Below are positions 36,025 through 43,901 of a stretch of 64,000 nucleotides of DNA, piece after piece. The position numbers and the translations under genes are program-made. The notes under the pieces were generated by a model. The model was not told where the DNA came from. It did not search any database and worked only from the letters and a program-made list of their open reading frames with translations. This DNA is from Polyangiaceae bacterium (GTDB taxonomy: Bacteria; Myxococcota_A; Polyangia; Polyangiales; Polyangiaceae), in assembly GCA_041389725.1 (NCBI GenBank), contig JAWKRG010000007.1:124001-188000 (forward strand), in the 5' to 3' direction. The stretch's first letter is position 1; each line of letters begins with the position of its first letter.

Positions 36025-37340
36025 CAGAGCTTGTTTGCCGCGATGTTCGCCAGCTCGCTGCGCTCACCTTTGGAGAGCAACATGTGGCCAATCAGCGGCT
36101 CGCCCCGCAGGCGATCCACCGCAACCGAAAGGCCGTTGGTGGCGCTGTCCACGTAGGGGTTGTCGATCTGAAAGGGATCGCCAGTCAGCACTATTTTGGT
36201 ACCCTCACCACAACGCGTGACCACGGTCTTCACTTCGTGCGGAGTCAGGTTCTGGGCTTCGTCCACGATGACGTACTGCTGGGGAAGGCTTCGGCCGCGA
36301 ATGTACGTCAAGGGTTCGACCTGCACCTGTCCGCTCTCGAACAGCTCGTCGAACCCGCGGATGCCACGCCGTTTGCCCCCGCCGGCCACCAACAAGAACT
36401 GCAGGTTGTCGAAGATGGGCTGCATCCAGGGATTCAGCTTCTCCTCCACGTCGCCGGGCAAGAAGCCCAGATCGCGCCCCATGGGCATCACGGGCCGGCT
36501 CACCAAGAGCCGGGCATAGGAACCGTCCTCGGCGGCGCGCTTCAGCCCTGCTGCGAGGGCTAGCAACGTCTTGCCCGTGCCCGCCTTACCGACCACCGTG
36601 ACCAGTCGCACGGAATCATCCAACAGCATGTCCAACGCGAAGCTCTGCTCTTTGTTGCGGGGGCGAATCCCCATCACGCCTTCTCGAGGGGTTCGAAGCG
36701 CGCGGACTTCACGCTTTTCGGCGTGAAAGCGCCCCAGACCCGTGCGCGCGCGGGCGCTGTCGTCACGCAGCACGATGCAGGCGTTGGCGTAGAGCGATTC
36801 GTCTTCCCGCGGCAGTACGCCGGAATCGAAGAAAGCGTCGAGCTCCGACGCTTTCACCGACAGCTCGACGACTCCGGTATCCAAGTGGTCGACGTCGACG
36901 GACTGGTTTTCATAGGCCTCGGTGCGCAGCCCGAGGGCGTCGGCGCGGATCCTCAGGTTCACGTCCATGGTCACGAAGATCGTGGGCTTCTCGGGTTCCG
37001 CATCGCGCAGGTCCAAGGCGCACTGCATGATCGCGTGGTCCCCAGAGTTGGGCACCAGGGCGATGGACAGCTCGGGGCGCCGATCGGGCACGTAGACGCG
37101 CAGCGACCCGCCCTCCCCGATTCGTACCTTCTCCGAGAGCCCTCCACCCTTCTCTCGTAGCGCATCCAAGAGCCGTGACACGGTGCGCGCATTGCGACCG
37201 CGCTCCGCGTTGTCGCGCTTGAACTGGTCGACCTCCTCGATCACGTAGATCGGCAGAATGAGGTCGTTGTCCTCGAACTTGAAGATGGCGTAGGGGTCGT
37301 GCAGCAGAATGTTCGTGTCGAGAACGTAGTTCTTCTTCAT
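36024..37340 (-). CDS. PhoH-like ATPase with N-terminal PIN domain
   Basis: A 438-residue fusion of a PIN ribonuclease-type domain (about residues 3-130, KNYVLDTNILLHDPYAIFKF with the acidic site residues) and a PhoH P-loop ATPase. The ATPase has Walker A VVGKAGTGKTLLALAAG at about 250 and Walker B YVIVDEAQNLTPHE. This matches the YlaK/PhoH2 class, thought to unwind and cut RNA. ATG 37340 is the natural start; the open upstream frame adds 26 poorly supported residues. It heads the run PhoH - DUF1704 - TonB receptor - lipoproteins; coupling is firm only for the first two. Confidence 0.9.
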   Translation of the reverse strand: MKKNYVLDTNILLHDPYAIFKFEDNDLILPIYVIEEVDQFKRDNAERGRNARTVSRLLDALREKGGGLSEKVRIGEGGSLRVYVPDRRPELSIALVPNSGDHAIMQCALDLRDAEPEKPTIFVTMDVNLRIRADALGLRTEAYENQSVDVDHLDTGVVELSVKASELDAFFDSGVLPREDESLYANACIVLRDDSARARTGLGRFHAEKREVRALRTPREGVMGIRPRNKEQSFALDMLLDDSVRLVTVVGKAGTGKTLLALAAGLKRAAEDGSYARLLVSRPVMPMGRDLGFLPGDVEEKLNPWMQPIFDNLQFLLVAGGGKRRGIRGFDELFESGQVQVEPLTYIRGRSLPQQYVIVDEAQNLTPHEVKTVVTRCGEGTKIVLTGDPFQIDNPYVDSATNGLSVAVDRLRGEPLIGHMLLSKGERSELANIAANKL

Positions 37341-37559
37341 GTCGACTCGAGGGCACGAGGAAGTATTTGGCGTGCGCCTCGGCCGCCGAGTGTGCGCACT
37401 TGTCCAAGGATCGCGCAACGATTACTCACCGCTGCCCGTCGCACGGCGACGCCAGCGACGGCAACCGCGCGCTGGGGATTGTCCAAAGAATTCGCGAGTT
37501 TTGTGGCGATGGCTCGCGTAGCTCTGGACGGCACTCGCGCACTTCTGTTTTGTCTCGAC

Positions 37560-38600
37560 ATGGACCGCATGACCGCGTGGCCGCTGCTCGCACTATTGGC
37601 GCTTTCCTGCTCGCGCACGACGCCGGATACCCAATGGCCTCCGCCGGGTCCACCGGATGGGCTGCCCTACATTCCCCTGCCTCAAGACGACATGTTCGCG
37701 AGCGACGAGGCCGAGGAGCCCGCAGCGCCGTCCGCTGCGTCCGCCGGCCCGTCTCCGCTCGATCCTGCCTTGCCCGAAGCTCCCAAGGTCAGCTTGAGCC
37801 GCGCGGCCAAGTGCGACGGCAAGCAATGCGAGCTGCGAGGGTTCCTTCCTGCCGCGGTGCTGCCCACGGCCTTGCCCAAGGCCGAACCGACGCCCGCGGT
37901 GATGTGGTCTCAGTCAATCGCGAAAGGCTCGACACTGATCATCCCGCGGCATCACGGGCTCGAGTGCTTCGTCGTCGTTCTACAAGGAGAGCTACTCGTC
38001 AGTGGCGACGACGGTGGCGGCGGGCAGAGCCTGGGCGCGTGGGCCGCAGCGCGCGCACCAGGGTGCGGAGTCGCCATGCGTGCGGCAGCGGCTGACGTGA
38101 GCGCCGTGCTGGCGCTGGCCAGCACCAAGGGCAACTTGGACGAACCCCTCGCCCACGCGAAAGCCAAACCCTGGGAAGTGCGCTGGAAGAAGCGCCCCGC
38201 TCCCCTCGCCACCTTCCAGTTCTCGAAGGTGGATGACCTAGCGTGGGCCGGAGGGGCATTCCACGCGCGCATCGCCGTCGGCAACGTGGAGCCTGCTCTG
38301 CCCGCCAGCTTCGGCTTGTTGCGCGCCAGTCGCGACGGTTCGGTACCCGAGCACGATCACCCCACCTGGGAGCACATCGCGATTCTGTCGGGCCGCGGCA
38401 AGATGATGATGGCCGGGGCGGCGCACGAGGTCGCCCCCGGCGCGTGCTTCGACATCCCAGTGGGTGTGAAACACGCGTTCATCAGCAGCAAGAGCGAACC
38501 GCTTCTGGCCGTCCAGATGTATACGCCTTCGGGCCCGGAAGCGCGCTTCGTGGCGCTAGCCAAGGCGGAAGCGGCCAAGGGTCCCGCCGCCAAACCTTGA
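37560..38600 (+). CDS. Lipoprotein with two cupin domains
   Basis: A 346-residue lipoprotein (WPLLALLALSC). A Pro-rich tether to about residue 75 is followed by two cupin barrels. The first (about 110-195) has a partial metal motif (IPRHHGLECFVVVLQGELLV). The second (about 225-330) has a good cupin motif, PEHDHPTWEHIAILSGRGK then PVGVKHAF, with His/Glu ligands. Cupins bind metals and small ligands and include many enzymes; an exported lipid-anchored bicupin is unusual. ATG codons at 37560 and 37569 are both possible, and neither has a clear Shine-Dalgarno. It is divergent from the PhoH operon. Function unknown. Confidence 0.75.
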   Translation: MDRMTAWPLLALLALSCSRTTPDTQWPPPGPPDGLPYIPLPQDDMFASDEAEEPAAPSAASAGPSPLDPALPEAPKVSLSRAAKCDGKQCELRGFLPAAVLPTALPKAEPTPAVMWSQSIAKGSTLIIPRHHGLECFVVVLQGELLVSGDDGGGGQSLGAWAAARAPGCGVAMRAAAADVSAVLALASTKGNLDEPLAHAKAKPWEVRWKKRPAPLATFQFSKVDDLAWAGGAFHARIAVGNVEPALPASFGLLRASRDGSVPEHDHPTWEHIAILSGRGKMMMAGAAHEVAPGACFDIPVGVKHAFISSKSEPLLAVQMYTPSGPEARFVALAKAEAAKGPAAKP

Positions 38601-38676
38601 ACGCACGCCCGCGACGTGGGGCTGGGCCCTGGCTGCGCGCTGGGCCCTGGCAGCGCACTCCGCGTAGGATACCCCC

Positions 38677-41028
38677 GTGAGACCTCTGATCTCCTCAGCG
38701 CTGATGCCGGCGGCCATCGTGGCCTACGTCTGCGTGGCGGCGCTGCGAGGTCGCTCCGGCGTGCTGCCTACCCTGGCGCTGGTGCTGCTCCCGACGTTCG
38801 TGTTCTGGGTGTGGCGCCGTACGGATGCACCTCGAGACGCCGAGGATCACACCGAGCGCGCAGCGCGCTTGTCGCTACGCGCCGTGGGTTGGGGGCTGGC
38901 GGTGTGGCTCGCGGCACGCTCTGGGCCCGCGGGGCGCGCGAGTCTCGACGCAGCCGCGAACCTCGGCACCGGAACGGTCGTGGTCGCCGCACTGATCGCC
39001 TTGGCGCGCATCGGGAGCCTCGGGGGTCTGCTGTCCGGTCCAGCCAGCACCCGCTCCCTGGATGCCGCGGCCTTCGCTGGCTTCCTCTGGGGAATCGCCA
39101 CTGCATTGCCCGGCGCGCGAGCGCTCTTCAGCGAGAGCCACGTGCTTCTCGATCCTTTGGCCATCGACTACGCGACGACCACCGCGGGCGCTGCCAGTTT
39201 GCTCGTGCTCGTTGCGACTACCTGGCGCGCGAAGGTGCTGCGTCGCAACGAACTCGGCGCGAGCGATCGCGCGGCAGGTGCGTTCGCATTGTGTCTGGCC
39301 GCCGTCGGCGCAGCGGTGCCCGCAGCCTTCCTGGACGTGGCAGCGCCTGATCGCGTGCTGCCCGCGTTTGCCATCGGCGCGGGCGCAGCCTGCGCGTGGG
39401 CCGCCAGCGTGCGCGAGGCAAGCAGTGTGACGCGCGCACTGCGCGGAACCTTGGCGCTGCTCTTGCTGGGCGTACCGTTGCTGCTGCTGGCGGGATTCCT
39501 GGCGCGAAAGGCACCCGAGCATGCCGGCGCCATCGTGCTCTTCGCGTGCAGCGCGGCTATCGGTGTGGGGGTGGTCTCGCGACGGGTCGCACGCCCCTTG
39601 GGTCCCGATCAGTCACGGTGGCTCGAGGCGGTCGCCGCCGCGAGCCGCGCTGCGCTGATCCCGGAACCCGACACGGCACTGTCCCAAGCGCTGTTCGCGT
39701 TGACTCGAGCTAGCCCGAGTCCGAATGCGCGTCCCGAGTTGTGGCGGACCAGCCCACCGGCGGTGCTCAGCGTGGACATTGCGGGCTACCTGCACGAGAA
39801 ACCCGGTGAAGCACCGGAGCGACTCTACGAACTCGCACTGCAAGAACCCGAACGGACGTTGCGCGCCGAGGTGCTGCGCGAACTCGAGGTACGACGTCCC
39901 GACGTGCGCCCAGTGCTGTCCTGGTTGGACAACCGACATGCGGCGTCCGCCACGGTGGTCGTCGACGACGAGGGACCTCTGGGCTTCATCCTGCTGCCCC
40001 AGACGAGCCGGGGCAGCCCACTGAGCTTGGAAGAGGCTCGCAGCATTCGCGTGCTCGCGGACCGCATCAGCTCCTTGCTATCGGTGTCATCAGCGCTCGC
40101 GCGCTCGCGGGAGAGAGAGCTGCAAGCGATTGCGCGCGCGGATGCGGCAGATGACGAAGTGCATCGGCTGGAGCACATCTTGAGCCTCGACTCGGGGCGC
40201 AACCAGGCGCTGAGCTCCCGTCTTGCTGCGCCCGTGCAGACCACGGCGTTCAGTCCGGCGGCACGCACCACGCTGGAGAGTCTGCAACGAGCCAGCAAGA
40301 TGGGTGCGACGCTCTATCTTCACGCGCCTCGCGGTGTCGACACCACTTCGTGGGCCGCCGCGGCCCACTCGGCGGGCCCTCGCGCTAGTGGCCCCTTCGT
40401 GGTGGTGGACGGAACTCAGGGGCGAGAGCACGACTTCGCTCGCTGGGAGGACAAGGCGGCGTCACCGCTGGCCCTCGCCGATGGCGGCACCTTGGTCGTC
40501 GGCAACATCGCTGCCCTGCCCAACGCGGTGCAGCGAACGCTGCACCAGGCCCTTGCCCGCGCTGGCGCACAACCGCGACGCTCAGCGGTGTTGCCTCCCG
40601 GCTTGATCGCATCGGGCGAGAGCAGCCTGGACGAACTGATCGCCGAGAGACGCTTGCTCCCCGAGCTGGCGCGCTTCCTTGCGCAGGCCGAGATCCGCCT
40701 GCCGGCGATGGCCGAACGAGCCGAAGACCTTCGCAGCATGATCCTGGACGCCCTGGCGCGAGCTGGCCTCAGCCACGTCGGCCGTCCCCTTGGCCTCGAC
40801 GGCGCGGCGCTGCGCTTGTTGCTGGAGCATACCTGGCCTGGAAACGAGGCCGAGTTGGAGCACATCGTGTCGCGGGCTGCGCGCTTGGTGGTCGGCGACC
40901 AACTGCGAGCCCAGGACTTGTTCGCGGCGGGATTCCAACCAATCGTCGATGATGCTCCGTCCCGCACGCCACTACCGGTGGCGACGCGCCGACGCGTGCG
41001 CCCACGTCGCGGGACGACCCGCCGCTAG
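38677..41028 (+). CDS. Polytopic membrane protein with degenerate sigma-54-activator AAA domain
   Basis: A 783-residue protein. Residues 1-315 contain about nine membrane helices. A soluble region (about 320-480) with a GAF-like pattern (ASATVVVDDEGPLGFILLPQ) leads through a short coiled coil to a domain aligning with NtrC-type AAA modules (about 525-735). Walker A is lost (HAPRGVDTTSW in place of GESGTGKE), GAFTGA is missing, and Walker B has become ADGGTLVVGNI (normally GGTLFLDEI). The structural motifs PFVVVD, LPAMAERAEDL and TWPGNEAELEH remain. No Fis-type helix-turn-helix follows, only a basic tail. It is probably a catalytically dead membrane signalling protein. No close family is recognised. 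Confidence 0.75.
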   Translation: MRPLISSALMPAAIVAYVCVAALRGRSGVLPTLALVLLPTFVFWVWRRTDAPRDAEDHTERAARLSLRAVGWGLAVWLAARSGPAGRASLDAAANLGTGTVVVAALIALARIGSLGGLLSGPASTRSLDAAAFAGFLWGIATALPGARALFSESHVLLDPLAIDYATTTAGAASLLVLVATTWRAKVLRRNELGASDRAAGAFALCLAAVGAAVPAAFLDVAAPDRVLPAFAIGAGAACAWAASVREASSVTRALRGTLALLLLGVPLLLLAGFLARKAPEHAGAIVLFACSAAIGVGVVSRRVARPLGPDQSRWLEAVAAASRAALIPEPDTALSQALFALTRASPSPNARPELWRTSPPAVLSVDIAGYLHEKPGEAPERLYELALQEPERTLRAEVLRELEVRRPDVRPVLSWLDNRHAASATVVVDDEGPLGFILLPQTSRGSPLSLEEARSIRVLADRISSLLSVSSALARSRERELQAIARADAADDEVHRLEHILSLDSGRNQALSSRLAAPVQTTAFSPAARTTLESLQRASKMGATLYLHAPRGVDTTSWAAAAHSAGPRASGPFVVVDGTQGREHDFARWEDKAASPLALADGGTLVVGNIAALPNAVQRTLHQALARAGAQPRRSAVLPPGLIASGESSLDELIAERRLLPELARFLAQAEIRLPAMAERAEDLRSMILDALARAGLSHVGRPLGLDGAALRLLLEHTWPGNEAELEHIVSRAARLVVGDQLRAQDLFAAGFQPIVDDAPSRTPLPVATRRRVRPRRGTTRR

Positions 41029-41083
41029 CGCGGGTGAATCGCGCGGTCCGCCGGAGACCACCCGCCGCCAGCGCGGCTGAATC
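41018..41083 (+). repeat. Two copies of a 23-base direct repeat over the stop codon
   Basis: The 23-base segments at 41018-41040 and 41061-41083 (beginning CCCGCCGC, ending TGAATC) differ at only two positions. Copy one includes the TAG stop of the membrane-AAA gene and has CCCGC/GCGGG arms that could form a hairpin. The repeat lies between two convergent genes, so it may act as a terminator or be a recent small duplication. Confidence 0.5.
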
Positions 41084-41119
41084 ACCGAGTGCGCCTCGGA
41101 CGAGCGCCGTGCGAGCGGC

Positions 41120-41971
41120 TCAGGAGCCCAGCTCACCGAGGAACGTCTCCACCAACTCGCGTGCATCTGGCCGCGGGAGCTGTGCATGCGCGCGCACCAG
41201 CGCGTCGCGAGTCTCCGCGATTCGATCGACGCGCAGCAGCACGCGACGAGCGAGGTTACGGCCCGCGGTGCTGGAGATGAGCGCCAGAGTGGCCCCCGTC
41301 CACACGAAGGGAGCATGGGCGCGCGCCGCCGTGGCCAGATCCGTGAGCGGGTCCGCACGCTGCAGCAGCGCCAGGACGGCGCCGTAGCCACGCCCTTCGA
41401 AACCTTCTGGTGCCATGGCTTCGATGCCGACCCGCTCTTCGCGCGTGCGCACGCGACGCAACCCTCGCCAGCGCAAGAGACGCGGTGGTGGCTGCTGTCC
41501 GCGAAAGACGTCGCTGCCCACCCACCAACTCACGGTGGTGTCCACGCGGCCGAGAATGGGGACGCGACTGAAGGTGGAGTAGCGCGCAAGCGCTTCGCTC
41601 ACCCGTCGCGGAGGTCCGGCGCGACGCACGAGCGTCTCCGCCATGCCCGCGAGCTTGCGAGGTCGATCCTTGTCGAACCATCCGGGCAAGGACGGATTCG
41701 CCACTTGCAGCAAGTCGTTGAGGGCGCAGGTGAGTAGCCACTCGGCCGGACTCAGATCGCCGAGGGCATCCACGCTCGCGATGCGCCGGGCGGCACGCAG
41801 GCGGTAGGCACGGACCGCGTCCATCGCGTCTCCTGTCACCGTGAGGTTCTCAGCGAAGGCAAAAGCTTCTGCGCGCGCGGGACCGATGGGGGGAAGGGGG
41901 CGCAAGTCGCCGCCGGCCATCAAAGGAAGGAGCAAGCGCTCCGCGAGCGCCACCGCCGTGACTTCGGTCAC
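41120..41971 (-). CDS. Conserved-looking hypothetical protein, third gene of an unknown operon
   Basis: A 283-residue, mostly alpha-helical protein rich in Ala, Leu and Arg, with no signal peptide, membrane helix or motif that I recognise. The GTG start at 41971 overlaps the stop of the upstream gene by GTGA; the long open frame upstream is a shadow of that gene. Co-translation with the 489-residue protein suggests a common complex. Function unknown. Confidence 0.65.
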   Translation of the reverse strand: MTEVTAVALAERLLLPLMAGGDLRPLPPIGPARAEAFAFAENLTVTGDAMDAVRAYRLRAARRIASVDALGDLSPAEWLLTCALNDLLQVANPSLPGWFDKDRPRKLAGMAETLVRRAGPPRRVSEALARYSTFSRVPILGRVDTTVSWWVGSDVFRGQQPPPRLLRWRGLRRVRTREERVGIEAMAPEGFEGRGYGAVLALLQRADPLTDLATAARAHAPFVWTGATLALISSTAGRNLARRVLLRVDRIAETRDALVRAHAQLPRPDARELVETFLGELGS

Positions 41972-43437
41972 GTGCCCTCCGCTCCGTCCAGGGGGTTGAG
42001 GCCGAGTTCGTCCAACCAGACCGTGGGAAGACCTTGGGCAAACACCTGGTCGAGTTCCGTGACACGGACGGGCGCCCAGCGCTGGCCCTCGAGAAGCGCT
42101 TGCTCCAACTCGACGAAACCACGCTGCGAGACGCGAAACGCGCTGCCGTCGGGGTTGAAGAACACGAGCTCGTCGGAGCCGAGTCCGAGGGTCTGCACGA
42201 GCACCGCCGCGTCGATCGCAGGCACCAAGCGACTCCCGACGGGTACGAAGATCTGCGGGTGGTAGCGCCAATACAGGTGGCCCAAGGGAATGCCGCTGGG
42301 ACCCGAGCCCGAGAGCACGAAAGCGCCCACGTCGGTGAGGCAGAGTCGCGTCGCCTTCAGCGTGTCGACGGGCAGCGCGTAGGCGAGCCGCCGAAGCAGC
42401 TCCAGCTCGGCGGTGGGGATCAGAGTGGCTTCGACCGCCGCGGACGCCGCAGGATCCGCCAACAAGCGAATGGGTACGCGCACGGCGTCCGGACTGGCAG
42501 CAGCGGTGGCACGATGCACGGCGCGCTCGAGATCGAGCTCCGCGCGCTCCAGACTGGAGAGCTCGGCGAGCGCAGGCACGCGTTCCAGCTCCAGGGCGGG
42601 CTCGCCGCGTCCACGAAACAGCACCAGCCCTTCGGGCGCGAACACGGGACATGCCTCCAGAGCGATGGGGTGATGGTAGCCATGCTCCACGGCGGCGCCG
42701 CCCGTGATCTCGACGAAAGCTGCCATGCCGGGGGTTCCCGCCAAGAGCGGGCGCAAGCGCGGAGGCAGCTCCACCACCTTGAACAGGAAGCGACGCACGG
42801 GTTCGTCGTCGAAACTGGATTCAGGGGGCCACTCGGCGAGGCCGACCATGGCTTTGACTCCCGAGCGGGCAAGGTACGCCAGCAGCGCCGCGCCCACGCC
42901 GCGCTCGGCGACAATCCACAACCCCGTCGTGGGAAGCACCTGCTTCGGGTCTGGGTGGGGAGAGAGCCGAAGTAGCAACGCGCGTAGCTCGACGTGGCGC
43001 TCCAGATCGTAGGTCTGTGAAAAGGTGCAGTGATAGAGCGAAAGCGCGCTATCCGTGGCGGTCACCTGAGGCGTGTCATAGCCAAAAGGTGCACTGGCAT
43101 CGCGGTATTGAACGAAGTGGCGACTCGTGCCGGTGAAGGTGAAGCCTCCAGTGAGTCGGGCCACTTCTGCGACTCGGTCCATGCGATCACTGGAGCCCGC
43201 ATCGAAGGCGAGCGCGACCTCGCGCGTGCCTAGCTTCGAGCGCACGACCTGGATGTCCATGCCTTCGGAGAGACCCGTCAGACTCTGCTCTTCGGTATAC
43301 ACGGACAAGAACGCCACGAGGCGGTCCAGGGACGGCAGCAGCACTAGTCCGCGCGAACCCATGGCCACACCGCGGGCGTCCAGGCCGATCCCAGGCGTAC
43401 GCAGTCGGGTCTGGTGAACGGCGATTCGCTCCAACAT
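41968..43437 (-). CDS. Hypothetical protein, second gene of an unknown operon
   Basis: A 489-residue soluble protein of mixed alpha/beta character with several short beta stretches (GVAMGSRGLVLLPSLDRLVA, GHLYWRYHPQIFVPVGSRLV, DELVFFNPDGSAFRVSQRGF). The last part could be a small beta domain used for binding. No catalytic signature is visible. ATG 43437 is used because it forms the TGATG overlap with the preceding gene. The family is not recognised. Comparison with the bpX-type accessory proteins of MoxR-vWA systems would be worthwhile, though no vWA partner is adjacent. Confidence 0.65.
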   Translation of the reverse strand: MLERIAVHQTRLRTPGIGLDARGVAMGSRGLVLLPSLDRLVAFLSVYTEEQSLTGLSEGMDIQVVRSKLGTREVALAFDAGSSDRMDRVAEVARLTGGFTFTGTSRHFVQYRDASAPFGYDTPQVTATDSALSLYHCTFSQTYDLERHVELRALLLRLSPHPDPKQVLPTTGLWIVAERGVGAALLAYLARSGVKAMVGLAEWPPESSFDDEPVRRFLFKVVELPPRLRPLLAGTPGMAAFVEITGGAAVEHGYHHPIALEACPVFAPEGLVLFRGRGEPALELERVPALAELSSLERAELDLERAVHRATAAASPDAVRVPIRLLADPAASAAVEATLIPTAELELLRRLAYALPVDTLKATRLCLTDVGAFVLSGSGPSGIPLGHLYWRYHPQIFVPVGSRLVPAIDAAVLVQTLGLGSDELVFFNPDGSAFRVSQRGFVELEQALLEGQRWAPVRVTELDQVFAQGLPTVWLDELGLNPLDGAEGT

Positions 43438-43787
43438 CAGGGTACTCGGATGCCTTCGTGCTGTTCGAGATGTCGTCGCACCACCTGGGTCACCCACTCC
43501 GACTTGGGTTCGGTGATGGCCGCACGTCCGCCCTGAGCCTGAATGTCGTCCACCGCCGGATCTAGCTCTTCGTGCATCACGCTCTTGAAGTAGGAGATGT
43601 CGACGGTCGTGCGCGCGGGCAACTCACCCACCGAAGGTGCTGCGGCGCTGCCGCTGACCTTGAACATCCGACTGATACCGGGCTTGGGGTTGTAGGCCAC
43701 GAAGGCACAAACACGCCCCGCGTGTCCCACACCGGGCTCGACGATCCCCCCCGAGAGCAAGAGCAGCTGACTCACGCGCCGTAGCAT
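43437..43787 (-). CDS. Small hypothetical protein, first gene of an unknown operon
   Basis: A 116-residue cytosolic-looking protein with a beta-rich first half (LLLLSGGIVEPGVGHAGRVC) and a helical C-terminal part. No motif is recognised. Its stop overlaps the start of the 489-residue protein (TGATG), giving a tightly packed three-gene operon. It is divergent from the giant kinase gene, with 114 bases between, which probably hold both promoters. Confidence 0.65.
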   Translation of the reverse strand: MLRRVSQLLLLSGGIVEPGVGHAGRVCAFVAYNPKPGISRMFKVSGSAAAPSVGELPARTTVDISYFKSVMHEELDPAVDDIQAQGGRAAITEPKSEWVTQVVRRHLEQHEGIRVP

Positions 43788-43901
43788 ACGCGAGCTTTCC
43801 GCCGCCGGGGTGGATTTGGCGGCAGCGTGGACCGCGAAAACCTGCGCGTTCTCACTGCTGTTTCAGACTTTCACCAGACCGGTGTAGGTTAGCTCGGGAG
43901 C

